DNA of 64,000 nucleotides from Plantago major (Eukaryota; Streptophyta; Magnoliopsida; Lamiales; Plantaginaceae), in the NCBI GenBank assembly GCA_026545765.1, contig CM048842.1, positions 44,339,431-44,403,430 of the forward strand, written 5' to 3'. The position numbers and the translations under genes were made by a program. Each line of letters begins with the position of its first letter. Position 1 is the first letter of the stretch. Shown in pieces: positions 1-12,170 of this stretch. Under the pieces are notes generated by a model that was not told the DNA's origin, ran no database searches, and worked only from the letters and a program-made list of their open reading frames with translations.

Positions 1-571
1 TGAAAGAGTTATTCTAACAATGAATACTCTTAGACAAACTCTAAAGCTAGCAGAAAACAAGAAGCCTAAACTCTTTAATAAAATCTTGATTGATCAACAA
101 AAAGGCTTAACGATTGCTCGACTGAGTCCTTGTATATATACTTGATATATCGACCACTTCCATCCAAGTCGAAAAGCAATAGGAACTCAGCAGGGGCAAT
201 TGAATCTCGGCAAAGGCAATTTCCTTTTTCTTGTTTTCTTCAATATACGCATACAAGGAATTTTCCATATTTTGATTCTTCATAAAATATATTCCTTCTT
301 GCTTTCACCACAAGTTGTTCTTTTTCCTTAAATCATCTCTTGTTCGATTTGTAAATACTTCCAGTCCAAGTTTCCTGTCCAATGTGCTTTGTTCTTGATG
401 TCGACTGCAATGTTATATCTTCAATGTTATGCCAGCATTGAATTCTATCCTGTCACAATGTTATACAACATTGGTAGTCCTGCAGCTTCACAAACAACAA
501 CAACAAACACAAACTTGGAACTGATTATTGAAAGACAAGATTATCAAAATACAAGTGCGTACTGCACTTTC
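1..571. other. Unassigned AT-rich DNA left of the Tat element
   Basis: No convincing gene is visible. An 81-codon open frame near 389-634 has no recognisable domain and runs into the LTR. The stretch has no similarity that I can see to the LINE on the other side of the Tat element. The left flank is therefore not the original insertion partner of the right flank. It could be intergenic DNA or a fragment of another transposon. Confidence 0.4.
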
Positions 572-1244
572 ACTCACTACGGACGTATCCGCTCTCCAGG
601 GGAAAACTTCTGGATCAAGACAAATTTAAAATGAGTCCGTCTATTAATTATGTCCGTCTGGAGTGTATGGACGGATTGCTTCTGGTGTTGTTCTGAATAT
701 CAGCGTGAGTCCAACGCGCCACTTATCTCCGGAGCCACGTGTCAACCTACCACCAAGCCGACCAAGCTCGGGCATGTCAGAGAGTTTGTCCCCAGAGCTC
801 AACACTATAAATACAGGGCATTTACTCCTCATTAAGGTACGTAACAACTTTGCAATAATCCACTCTCTAAGTTTTGAGGTCCGAACCCAAGCTTGATCCG
901 CCTCCTAACTAGTTGAATCTTAGTCCGGAATGTCTAAGGCAGGCCGGCCCAAAAGGGTCTAACCCCTTCTATTCTTCTTTTACAGAACATGCATCTACAA
1001 GTGTCCATCTGGCGCACCATCACTCAGGAACGGTCTCACTAGTCTGACAGACCCATTGCTATTAAAGGACTCTATACTGACTACCTCCTATTCCCTGGCG
1101 GATCCTAACCTCTGGCCGGACTAATTTTACATAAAGGACTTCGAACTAAGGCTAGACGATTTAGAAAGAACCAGACCTACGCTCTGACGGACTCCCTACG
1201 ACCTTGACTTTGACTATTGACTAATCCGGTTTTACCCCACATCA
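572..1244 (+). repeat. 5' LTR of the Tat element, truncated at its 5' end
   Basis: It matches 12343-12944 with scattered differences and ends in the same ...CCCCACATCA. The part equivalent to 12171-12342 is absent, so U3 is incomplete. A TATAAATA box at 806-813 is shared with the 3' LTR (12537-12544) and probably marked the element's transcription start. Confidence 0.85.
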
Positions 1245-1265
1245 TATTAGCGCCGTCTGTGGGAA
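1245..1265 (+). other. Primer-binding site of the Tat element
   Basis: Directly after the LTR the sequence reads TTAGCGCCGTCTGTGGGAA. This matches the GGCGCCGTCTGTGGGAA-type site usual in Tat elements apart from one G-to-A change. It would have paired with a tRNA 3' end to prime minus-strand cDNA. Confidence 0.7.
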
Positions 1266-1284
1266 TCCCTAAGTACAATAAGTC

Positions 1285-3201
1285 ATGGCACCATCCAAGA
1301 GACAGACCAAAAAGGCTACCTCTACCCGTCCCCGATCTACGGCTTCCACCACCGGACCCTCTTCCCAACACCAACAACAAGCCACTGGTGGCAACAGACA
1401 TTCCGGGGAGAACAGGGTCATTTATGAACACGACGAGAGAGACGGGAACGAGGGCTCCCTCTCCAACTCCAAAAGAATGGTAGAACAAGCCCCACCCCCG
1501 CCACTAGATCCGCCTCAGGCACCGATCATACCAATCATAGCAAACGTGGCTCACGTGACCGCAGACGGAATACTAGTCGGGTTCAACGAATCACAAATCC
1601 AACTCTTGCAGGCAGCTCTGCACAAACCCAATCCTATGGGCATACCCATAGCCAAGGCCCCAGTATATCCCATCCAGAATCAAATGCCAGGGCAAGCAGT
1701 GGCAGACCACGTGGTAGAATCTACAGGACCTCCATATTCATGAAATACTGATCGATCTGAGAACATCAGAGCACCAAGCAGGAGAGCTCCAGAGGATCTT
1801 AGGAATCTGCTAAATAACCGGGCCCGCACTAATCAGGGGAGTAGGGGGAGAACAGGGGAGTCGAGGGTAGTAACCTCGTGACCCCACTCCTTCCCGGGTC
1901 TCTACAAGAAGCCGACGCCCACGAGACTACGACGGGAGAGATCAATATCATAATGAATACACCGACCAGGAAACCCTCAGCGGATACCGAGGGGACACAC
2001 CTCCACGCACCTATAGGCGAAACCACAGGAATAACAAATCATTACTCCAAATGAAAGAAGGGAGGTTGAAGAACGCTATAGGAGAAGAGGGAGAATTCAG
2101 GAGAGACTTAGAGAGAGAACCAGGTCCAGGTCTGAGAGAGGTCACCGACGGGAATCACCCATGAACGAAACAAAAAGAATTAAAGAACAAGTCCGAATTC
2201 ATGAGGCAGCCCTGGACCTAGAACGATCAAAATTAAAGTCACTCACTCAAGCCAGGGACATTATCAAATATGGGCGGAACGTGAATCCTCTATGTTTAGC
2301 AATAAGAAGAACGGAACTACCTCTGGGGCGGAACCAACCCGCATCCAAAGAAACGTTCGATGGAAATTCTTGTCCCATCGATCACAGAGTTCGTTTTGAG
2401 GACTCTTTAGGAGGTATGGGCGTACTAGACAATGTGAAGGCCCAATTATTCCCTAATACCTTCTTTGGACCAGCAATGACTTGGTGGAAACAGCTCCGAC
2501 CTGATTCCATCATATCCTAGGATCACTTGCTAACGAAATTCACCCTAAAATTCGAAAATTTCATGGAAACAGCACGACCTGTTAGCTATCTAGTGGAAAT
2601 CATGCAAAAAAGAACACGAGAGTCTGAGATCCTTCGTGAAGAGATTTGAGCAAGCCTCATCCATGGTAGAGCAACACCCCATTAAGGAACAAGTTATCCA
2701 CATGGCCAAAAATACCAATAATGCTTCATTTCGTTACAAGCTTATTAACGCAGGCATAACCAACGAACGGGAACTCACCGACATGGTCAAAAAATTCCTA
2801 AGAACGAATGAGACTCTTTCAAAAATGGTGATAAGGCCGAGGTTAAGAAAGCCAAACCCTTACAAGATAATCCTAGATTGGGAAACCAGCACTTCGAACA
2901 GAAAAGAAAGGGAGACTGGAGAGGACGTATCGAGGAAAGAAGAAGATCCCCTCGCAAGCTCTACATAAACTACACTGACCTGAAGGCTCCCAAGGAACAA
3001 ATCCTCACCGTCATGAAAAGTAAAGGAGTCACGTTCGAATGGCCGGCCAAACACAGAGAGACAAGGTTTACCAGAAACTCGAATGAGTATTGCCACTTTC
3101 ATAGACAGGTAGGACACTCGACCGGGAAATGCACACATCTCATACAGGAAATCCAGCGAATGATCGAAATGGCCTACCTACAAGAGTATGTCATAAAATG
3201 A
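1285..3201 (+). pseudogene. Tat gag, frameshifted
   Basis: The coat-protein gene starts at the ATG at 1285, 40 bp after the LTR, with a basic Ser/Thr/Pro-rich head. The capsid-like gag domain lies near 2400-2970, with the motif FFGPAMTWWKQLRP typical of Tat gag. A CCHC-like knuckle region (YCHFHRQVGHSTGKC) is at about 3090-3132, followed by the usual helix ending in LQEYV. The frame is broken at least at 1743, 2520 and around 2600-2900, so no complete protein can be made. Pol follows in the same direction, as expected for a polyprotein element. Confidence 0.8.
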
Positions 3202-3480
3202 TCCGATTGGGGTAACCGGTGGAATCTGGAGCAGGGGAACACATCCCGAAGTCAGCAAGACACAAGAGAGCACAGGAATACCCCTCCCCACAAATCAGGC
3301 CCACGACAGGATATAAACGATCAACGGCACCCAGATAGACGCCGATCACTGAGCCCTAGAAGGATCTCAGCCTTGCCTGGACCACCAAGTCTAAGGAGAC
3401 AAAAAGAAGCTAGGAGATCCCTCAGCCCCAGAAGACAGCAAGAGAATCAGAGATCTCCTAGTTTGAACCGAGAGACATGA

Positions 3481-4215
3481 AGGGTGGCCTACGTAGGAAC
3501 ACTGCCAGCTTACGTAGAAGAGAACCCTGTCATTGATGGGAGGATACTTAGCATCGCGGGAGGACCGACAGGAGGGGATAGCCGGAACGCTCGTGAAGCG
3601 ACAGCCCGATCACTTCAGAAATCAGATGAAAGATCTGTGAACATGATAAAACCTGGAACCAATGTCATTACCTTCGATGAATCTGAAGCCCCACCCCCGT
3701 TCCGAGGTGAAGGATTAACCCACGATCCCGATGTCCCATTGGTGATAGAGGTAGATATTGCAGGGTATGAGATGACCAAAGTACTCCTCGACACAGGAGC
3801 TTCCTCCAATATCCTCTTTATGAGCACAGTAAGAAAAATGGAGATGAGCTTGAGAGGAATGATACCTGTAACGACAGACCTGGTAGGCTTCGGTGGATCA
3901 AGAGTTAGACAAAGAGGAGTTCTATATCTATCACTTTCCATTAGGAAGGCACCATTCCGAAGCACCAAACAGGTGCCATTCATCATCACAGAAGTAGACT
4001 GCGACTATAACATCATCCTAGGAAGACCAGCACTAAATAAATTCAAGGTAGTGGTGTCAACCTTCCATCTAAAGATGAAGTTCCCAACCGAAGCAGGAAT
4101 CGGAACCATTAGTGGAGATCGGCGACAAGGATGGGAATGTTACACGCTCTCCACCCGAAGAGCTTCCCGACCCTACCAAAGGAACAAGACATCAGGAGGG
4201 AAGAAGCCAACGTAA
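3481..4215 (+). pseudogene. Tat aspartic protease segment of pol
   Basis: The frame is open for about 240 codons. It holds the retroviral-type aspartic protease core: VLLDTGASSNILF (catalytic Asp in DTGA) near residue 103 and the flap-side partner motif NIILGRPALN about 70 residues on. Such a protease cleaves the element's own Gag-Pol. There is no ATG at the 5' end, as expected for an internal part of a polyprotein. The frame stops at 4215 and reopens in the RT region, so the join between protease and RT is broken. Confidence 0.85.
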
Positions 4216-4303
4216 GGGCAAAAATACAATGTCTCTTCATATAAGAGAAGATCCATAATCCAAGAAAGGAGAGACCCTGGGGGAAGGGATAAATTGGCTG
4301 AAA

Positions 4304-5974
4304 ATGGGTGTAGAGAAAAAGAAAGGCGCTACTATCCCGAAAGAAGGGGAGGGCCAGATTGAGAAATACAAGGTCATCCCACCAGAACCTCCAGGAGAAA
4401 CCCCGACCAAAAGCTTCTTTCATGAAAATCGGATGGCTCCTCGCGAGGAGCTCCTGGAAGTCCTTATCGTAGAAGGAAGTCCATAAAAGACCGCAAAAAT
4501 CGGCTTGAAGATGGATGCTGAGACAACCATCAAAATGGTGGCATTTCTTACAAAGAATGCCGATGTCTTCGCATGGAGCACAGAGGACTTAACCGGAATT
4601 GATCCCCATGTCATGGTTCACGAACTCAACGTGGACCCCAATGTCAGGTCCATCCGTCAAAAGAAAAGAGACCATGGCCCCGTCCACAACAAAATCATCA
4701 CAGAAGAAGTTGAACGACTTCTCAAAGAAGGACATATTCAGGAAGTTCACTACTCAGTCTGGATATGCAATGTGGTCCTAGTTGAAAAAAGTCCGAGGAA
4801 GTGGAGAATGTGTAACGACTTTACCAACCTCAACCGTTTCTACCCAAAAGATTCATATCCTCTCCCAAGAATCGATCAGCTAGTAGACTCCACCGCAGGA
4901 TGTGCCTTGCTGAGTTTTATGGATGCCTTCCAAGGGTTCTACCAGATCAAGACGGCAGAGCATGACATAGAGAAGACCGCCTTCATCATAGTAGGCGGAG
5001 TTTATTGTTTCAGATTCATGCCATTCGGACTACGCAATGCAGGAGCAACATATCAGCGACTAATGAATCACATGTTCAGAGAATACCTGGGAAAATCAAT
5101 GGAGGTTTACGTGGACGAGATTTTGGTAAAAAGTAAGGAATCCACCGACCACATTCGTCACCTGGAAAGATGTTTCACCATAGTAAGAAAATATGGCATG
5201 AAGCTCAATCCGACCAAATGCACGTTCGGTGTTAAAGGAGGAAAATTCCTAGGATACATGGTCACACAAAGAGGAATTGAGGCAAACCCAGAGAAGATAA
5301 AAGCCATACTAGAACTCCCTCATCCGAAAAAACTCAGAGACATCCAAAGACTTATAGGGAAAGTAATATCCCTTAGCCGCTTCATTTCTAGGTCTGCTGA
5401 GAAGAATCCGCCATTCTTGAAAGTCCTGAGAAAATTCGATCATTTTGAGTGGAACCCCGTGTGCAGAAAGGCTTTCGAAAACCTGAAACACTACCTATCC
5501 TCCCCACCCCTCCTTTCCAAACCTGAAGAAGGAGAACCGTTGTACATTTACCTCACCGTCACTCCAGAGGTAGTGAGTTCTGTCCTAGTACGTATACAAA
5601 AGAACGAGCACCTACCAGTATACTACCTAAGAAAAGTACTGGGAACAGCCGAAAAGAATTACAAAGAAATCGAGAAGTACGCCTATTGCCTAATGGAAGC
5701 TTCGAGAAAGCTCAAGCCGTACTTCCGATTGCACAAAATAGTAGTCGTCACCAATCAGCCATTAAAGCCGGTCTTGGGGGACGCATCCAAGTCGGGAAGA
5801 TTAGCCAAGTGGACAATAGAACTAGGAGATCATACAATCGATTATCTGGCTCCATCTGCCAAGAAGGCACAAGTTCTGGCCGATTTCCTAGCCGAATACC
5901 CAGGAAGCACGGAGGCACCAACACCAGGAGATAACCAACCTCCAACCTCCGCGGATGGTCCACCCACAAGTTAA
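4304..5974 (+). pseudogene. Tat reverse transcriptase and gypsy-type RNase H
   Basis: The linker at 4304-4485 (PEPPGETP...) ends at a stop, and the following 489-codon frame (4505-5974) is the longest intact part of pol. RT motifs appear in order: YPLPRIDQLVD, SFMDAFQGFYQI (first catalytic Asp), FMPFGLRNAGATYQRLM and VYVDEILVKS. The last is the YxDD box, but its second Asp is Glu, so catalysis should be lost or greatly reduced. The gypsy RNase H follows (YYLRKVLGTAEKNY, VVTNQPLKPVL, DFLAEYPG). After that the frame becomes Pro-rich and stops. Confidence 0.9.
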
Positions 5975-6540
5975 ATTTTGACATTAGCGACAACTATAAC
6001 AGACACAGGATCCGGAAAGAACCTCGAGACCGACCCTGTGGCAGACTGGATTCTAGCAGAAAGAGAAAATCTCAACTTACCACCACCACCCAAGGGAGAA
6101 CCGCCCGTGACCGCCAAAAAACATAAACCGACCCAACAAGTTGCCTTTAACCCAAAGGAGCTTGGTCCAAACGAGAAGGACATCTGGGAACTTTACGTGG
6201 ACAGATCATCAGCCGCTCATGCTGGAGGAATGGGACTCTTGCTCATTAGTCCAGAAAAAGCACAGATGGAGTATGCCATATGCCTGACATTCCCAGTCAC
6301 CAATAATGAATCCGAATATGAAGCATTGATGGCAGGGATGAAAATGGCTAAGTTGGTGATGGCCAGAAAACTCTACGCTTACTCAGACTCCCAACTGGTC
6401 ACAGAACAATATTCGGGAAAATTCACGACCAAAAGCGCCTCAATGATAAAATACCTAAAGGTGGTGAAAGATTTGGAAAAGACATTTGACTTGTTCTCTT
6501 TGGTCAAAATCGGGCGAACCAACAACATACAGTAGATAGT
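5975..6540 (+). pseudogene. Second (archaeal-type) RNase H of the Tat element
   Basis: The motifs are those of the extra RNase H found in Tat elements: WELYVDRSSAAHAGG (catalytic Asp; the usual Gly after it is Arg), NNESEYEAL (catalytic Glu) and AYSDSQLV (catalytic Asp). In Tat elements this domain is thought to take over RNA removal from the weakened gypsy RNase H. The frame ends at a TAG at about 6533-6535. The conserved continuation (DSLSKWA) sits in another frame, which shows a frameshift. Confidence 0.85.
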
Positions 6541-7893
6541 CTATCCAAATGGGCCACGGCCTCTGGGGCCATTGATACCCGAACGGTAGTCCTGATGACA
6601 GCCAATGAGTCAACCATCACCACTGTGAAAGAAATGGCTAACATATGTACCACAAACAGGTCCAACAATTGTACGAGCGATATCATACGATATCTGCAGG
6701 ATGGGGTCTTACCCCCAGGACCAACCGAATCAAGAAGGTTACAACGAAGAGCACAACGTTACTTCCTCTATGGAACCAACCTCTATCGAAAATCCTACGA
6801 TGGAACTCACTTACGATGCCTGGACCCGTCTGAGGCTAGCATGGTAATGAAAGAAATCCATTTAGGAAGTTGTGGGAATCATTCAGGAGGAAGAGCCCTG
6901 GCTCAGAAAATCCAGAGAAATGGCTACTATTGGCCAAAAATGCAGAAGGAAGCCAGCAAATTTTCCAGAACCTGCCCGGAATGCCAAAAATTTGCACGAA
7001 TCCCGCATCAACCGACTATTCCTATGATCCCGTCCATAATTCCTTGCCCATTTGATCAATGGGGGTATCGACATAGTAGGACCCTTTCCTCAGGGACCAG
7101 GTGGGAAGAAGTTCTTGATTGTGGCAGTGGAATATTTTTCCAAATGGGTAGAAGCCGAGGCCACTGCCTCGATCTCAGAAAAGAAAGTCATGGACTTCTT
7201 ATGGCGACTATCTTGCCGATTTGGATTACCAAGGATCTTGATAGCCGACAATGGACATCATTTTCGGGCTACAAACTCAAAGATTGTGTGAAGAAATGAA
7301 GATCGAGCAAAAGATTCACTTCTGTCGGATACCCACAAGCCAATGGTCAAACTGAAGTAACAAATCGAACCATAGTAGATAACCTCCAGAAAAGACTCGG
7401 AGATGCGAAGGAAGATTGGGTAGATGAGTTAGAAGGAGTGCTCTGGGCATACCGCACCACCGCCAGGACAGCAACACAGGAGACTCCTTTTTGTATGGTC
7501 TATGGTTCTGAAGCCGTCATTCCAGCAGAAATAGTGGTTAATACTTTCCGCATTCAAGGATATAAACCGTCTGATAATCACACCAAGAGAATCTACGACT
7601 TAAACATGTTAGAAACCAAGAGAAGCACGGAATTGGCAAGAACCTTGGGATATCAAGCTACCATGGCCAGAGCATACAACAAACACGTAAAAGGAAGAGA
7701 CATCCAAGTAGGAGACCTCGTGTTACGAAAAGCCGAGATTTTAAAACCGACCGGGAAACTCGAGCCAAACTGGGAAGGACCTTACAAGATCACCAGTTCT
7801 AGCATCAATGGAAGTTACTTCCTGGAAGACATGAACAGGAAGCCACTCAAGCGCACCTGGAATGCTAGAAATCTCCAGAAATATTACCCTTGA
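6541..7893 (+). pseudogene. Tat integrase
   Basis: The HHCC zinc-binding region is at 6850-6990 (H...H in HLGSCGNHSGG and CPECQKFARIP). The catalytic core runs 7052-7420 with the DDE triad in GIDIVGPFPQG, IADNGHHF and NGQTEVTNRT. The C-terminal GPY/F-like part (NWEGPYKI...) ends at 7893 with LQKYYP. The frame shifts around 7060 and again at about 7291-7310, so the core cannot be made as one protein. The A in ADNG replaces the more usual S or T. Confidence 0.9.
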
Positions 7894-8512
7894 AAAGGGG
7901 ATTGTAACAAGTTCGAATATATGAATATCTTTTGTAAAATGTTCAGTTTACATAAAACTTATGATTGTAGGTCCAGGTATAATCACAGATTCTGTCAAAG
8001 TAAAAGTGCCTCGGACAGCCCATTTCCATTGAAGAAATTATTAAAAGCAGTGTCTCGGACCCATTGAGTCCGACCCACCATCTATGCTCAAGGTGTCTTG
8101 GACTTACAAAGTCCGACACTTCAACTATATTGAAGAAATTATTAAAAGAAGTGTCTCGGACCCATAGAGTCTGACCCACCAGCTATGCTCAAGGAGTCTT
8201 GGACTTACAAAGTTCGACACTCCGTCACTTCAAAAATTATTCAAGAAATTATTAAAGATGGTGCCACGGAACAAAGGAGTCCGGCCCATACAGGAAAGTA
8301 CGCAGTATGAAAGAGAGAAGCCGTCAGATATATTAAATAGAGGATCAACCGAGGATCTACAAAAATACATTGTCCTATCCGCTAAATAGAAGATCCTGAG
8401 CTGACCGACATAAAATTACAGCCCTCATAAACCGAAGATAGTCAGTCCTACAGAAAGAAGTGCCGACAAAAATACACTTGGCACTTTCTTCCACAAAAGA
8501 ATTTACGGGGAT
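7894..8512 (+). repeat. Spacer after integrase with ~100-bp tandem repeats
   Basis: From about 8000 to 8260 a unit containing AAGAAATTATTAAA, GTGTCTCGGACCCAT and TCTTGGACTTACAAAG occurs about 2.5 times. The anchor GAAGAAATTATTAAAAG is at 8031 and 8132, with a degenerate third copy at 8242. Variable tandem repeats between integrase and the 3' LTR are known from Tat/Retand elements. No coding capacity is visible. Confidence 0.75.
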
Positions 8513-11462
8513 CTACCCCCGAACTAATCTAGTCCAACTGAGGGCCGGACCCGCCTCCACCTTCTGCTTCCCCACCATTGCTTGATCCCTTGGGTTGAGA
8601 AGTGACCGATGGAACGATGAGGGGTTCCTTCTTCTTCTTCCAGATCGAGCGAACGATCTTCTTCCCATCCACTTCCTCCTCCACTCGTTCCGACTCATAG
8701 CCATGGATAGGCCCGGAAGATTCATCCAATCACTGTTTGATTGGGAACAATTCCTGCTCTCCAAGGTACAAGCATGCATAACCCCAGGGAACCAGGAAGG
8801 AAAGATATGGCGGACTTCCTGGGGCCTCATATTGGGCGGAGCCACCAACGGCCAGAACTCATCCTCGGCCAGATCTTCGAAGGACTTCAGCTTATCATCC
8901 TCCAATGGATCGCCCTCATGGTCGGTCGGAATGTTAATTTGAGGGTCTGATATGCTGAACGAGGGCTCCAAAATTTCGAGGCCCTGTAGCTGGCCGATAC
9001 AAGAGAAAAAGGCCTACGTCCTAATGTCGACCTCCTCCATCTTCTTAAGATAGTAGAAGGAGCCGGATCTTAGGAAATGATGGACGGAGTCCAGCCGGCT
9101 AGTCCGTGCTGCATCAGTAATGGCCTTTCCAAGGCGAGCCCGGGCCGAGGCCGTCAGCTTTAGCCCTCGGTTCGACCGGGCGTAGGCCGCTTCCTTGTCC
9201 TCCAGCTTCTTGGTGACCTCTGCCTTGAAGGCTCGGAGCTTATCGAGTTCAGCCCGTTGCACAGAGATTTTTGCATCCGCCAACTCCAGTTCCTTGGTCA
9301 AGCGGACCTTATCACTCCCGGATAACTTGCTGAAGGCCTCAGCATGAGTACTCACCTACAAAGGAAGAATAACCAAGTTAAATGAAGAAGACCGACATAT
9401 GCAAAGATAGGAATTTGTAAAGAAACTTACGGCATCTAGGTGAACCCGCATAGTATCAGACAATGCCCTCAGGCTGTCTGCGAGGTCCTCCGGAGAAAGG
9501 GTCCGTAGGGAAGAGGGATCCACCACCCTGCTCGCCTCAGCACCCCGGCTCCTCTTAGCGGGGGGCCTGTCCGCCGAACCCTTGTCCTTCCTCTTGGAGG
9601 CATCCGGCCTCGCAACCCTTGAGGTATTGGCCAGTACCTCCCGGCCCTGTTCCTGCACCTGACTCTTGGTTAGTTGAGTAGGGGAGGATACATGAACCCT
9701 CGAACCATCAATGGTGGCCGAGTATCCATGCTTTGCAAATTTTATGTGAGGGGGGAGGTTTGGACCAATTACTGCTTCGGTGAACTACCCTTAGAAGCCC
9801 GGACTTATCACCAAGGGCTGCAGAGTCAGTGGCCACGTTGATGTGGATCTTGGCGGCCCCAAGAGTAAATTTATTTGCTTTACTCTTGCCTTCCTCCAGC
9901 TTCTGCATATCGCGGATCTTGTCCGCGGCCCTCTGCTCCAACATACTCTTGGAGGCCTTCATTATCCAATATCCTGCATAATCAACAAGAAAGGCAGGCT
10001 CAGACAAAATAGACGGGCGAATGTAAGAAGACCGACACTCAAAAAATAAAGACTCACTCAAATCCTCCTTATTATTACAATAAACGGGAGTGTTTGTAAG
10101 ACCGGCCAGCCAGAGTTAGGGTTAGATCGCTAGAGCGTATGGATAAAATAGCATCGGATCCCTCCCATCTACGCCTAGCACGACCATCCTCTCCAACTCT
10201 AGCCCCAGATCAGGATCGTGATCCAGGGTAATGGTTGCCCTGGTCCCAATGGCATCAACCAACACCTCCTCTTCTTCAGACTCGTCCTCTTCGACATCGG
10301 ACTTTAGCATCAAGACTGTCATTGGCTTCAAGGATTCCAACCATTTCGGCGGATCCTTCACCTTTACACATTGGAACTTGTCACTCCTAAAAAATTTGGG
10401 AAGTCCCCAATCCCCGGACGGATGCCTGATGTAAAAGTACTTCGGCCACCACTTGGAAGAATGGGACGTCTCAAACCCATCTAAAAACCTCAAGCCCCGG
10501 CGGTGAGTGAAAAAATAGAACGTTGAGTTCGGACTTGAGGAGATGGTAAAGGCGGAAAGGAATTTCTTGTAAGAAAATTCCTCGCCCTTTAGTTTAAGGA
10601 TGACTGCGAAGCACATTATCATCCCTAGGGCATTGGGAAGGACATGCGACGGACACAACATAGTGTGGCGGAAAAAGTCTGCTATTTCAGGAAGCATGGG
10701 TATCCGCCACCCACACTTAAATGCTTGTACATGGAAGGTGAGGCACCCTTCCGGCGGATTGTACAGCGTTTCTGACGGCCCAGGAATAATGATCTCGTAC
10801 TCCTGAGGGATCTCGTACAATTAATGCAAGTCATCAATATCCGAATCCTTCATACTTGAGGAATAAATCGGAATAATTCCGTCATCATTTTGCTCGGCGT
10901 CCGGCCTCAGAACTCCGATAGGGGCAGACCTGTCAGTTTTATACTCCTGGGCAGTCTTGGTGGACTTCTTAGAGTCGGACTTCTCGGAAGCCTGTTTCCT
11001 AGGAAACTCCGAACTCTGCCCCACCTCGAACACGAGAATAAGTGCCCTCTCCGGATTAGTGGCACCTGCAGACGGATTACCAGTCCCTGCATCCTCAGGA
11101 GTCCTCATGACATCCCTGTTGTCCTTCACGGACCCAATGTCTACTTCCTCATCGGATGACTCCTCCTCTGACGACGAACTATCCGAGTCCAACTCCCCAG
11201 AACATGAAGAAGGAGAACTATCTGCAGCGACGGTTCTATCTATCTGCATATCCGTGGGCTCAGCTTCCTCTCTGGTCTCCTCATCAGCACCAAACCCAAG
11301 GCTATCGTTGTTCCGGGTCCGCCTCGGAGGAGGGTTGTCATCAAAGGAAAGAGGAGACGACTCATACCCATCCCTACCAGAATCCGTCTCCTCAATTCCA
11401 ATCCCAGGAACTCCTGTAAAAGGCAGAGTTTCGGACGGACCAGCTTAATTCGTACCGGCCAT
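8513..11462 (-). pseudogene. Spliced antisense gene of the Tat element (gypsy-type 'Transposase_28'-like protein)
   Basis: This gene runs opposite to gag-pol. A probable ATG is at 11460-11462. The N-terminal part (11440-10824) is rich in Ser and acidic residues. The central domain (10820-10125) contains GWRIPMLPEIADFFRH, a spaced P...QL/HVLPNALG block and aromatic motifs, and resembles the plant 'putative gypsy type transposon' family. The 3' part encodes a basic stretch (KRKDKGSADRPPAKRSR) and a long Ala/Lys/Glu coiled coil (9355-9014). Two good introns are seen: 9974-10057 and 9356-9430, both GT-AG. In-frame stops at 11445-11447, 10821-10823 and 10122-10124 show decay. Extra antisense ORFs are documented in Tat-type elements; their function is unknown. 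Confidence 0.75.
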
Positions 11463-12154
11463 GGGGAAGGAGGATACTAGTGAAGGCTCGAAAACGGGAA
11501 CCCTACAGTTGTAACCTAAACTGGCAAAAGAGTTTGGCGGATAGGGGTTCCGATGATACCAACTTGATGGACGATATATGATTGGCCGGACGGATTATTG
11601 GCTAAACGAAATGGGGATCCGGCCAACTGCCCTTCATCTCAAAAGAGTCCGAAATAGAACTTCTTGAGAACAAAAGGCAGCGGATCGGATCCTCATCACA
11701 GCAAAGCCGTCAACCCAGACCCGATGGAAAAACAAAGCTGGGAAGACGAACAACCACTCAAATAAGGCTCTCCCCGCCAGCTGACAATCTTCCAGGACAA
11801 CAAAGCTGGAAACGGTCAGCCTTTAGCTTAGCTCACCCCGCCAGCTAACTATCTTGGAAGGACACAAACACCTCAAAAAAGAGGACCGGCCCTATGACTA
11901 CATCATGGAAGAAAAATGCAATTGAACTAAAAAATACATCGAGCTAAGGGAGTATATATAGATTTTCAGGTCCAATCAAGATCTGCCACGTCTGCATGTG
12001 GGCGCCGACACAATTGGGCCTGGGCTTGGGCCGAAACTTGGACTCCCTTAATGGATCAACTTTCAGGCCCAAAATACGTATGGACGGACTTAGAAAAGAT
12101 CCAGGACGGACAACCACTTATAATTTCACAACCATCTCCCACTGAGATACTTGG
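11463..12154. other. Non-coding DNA between the antisense gene and the 3' LTR
   Basis: No ORF is supported. A CCCCGCCAGCT-containing segment occurs twice (about 11775 and 11838) as an imperfect ~65-bp repeat. A TATA-like run at 11953-11958 could serve the antisense gene only if its start lay further left, so I do not assign it. The rest probably holds the antisense promoter and the end of the sense transcript. Confidence 0.4.
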
Positions 12155-12170
12155 AAACTGGGGAGACTTA
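12155..12170 (+). other. Polypurine tract of the Tat element
   Basis: GAAACTGGGGAGACTTA lies immediately before the 3' LTR start (TGATATATAC at 12171). It is the usual priming site for plus-strand cDNA in gypsy elements and fixes the LTR start. Confidence 0.75.

Noticed and set aside
389-634. 81-codon ORF at the left edge
   Set aside because: It runs into the Tat LTR and has no domain.
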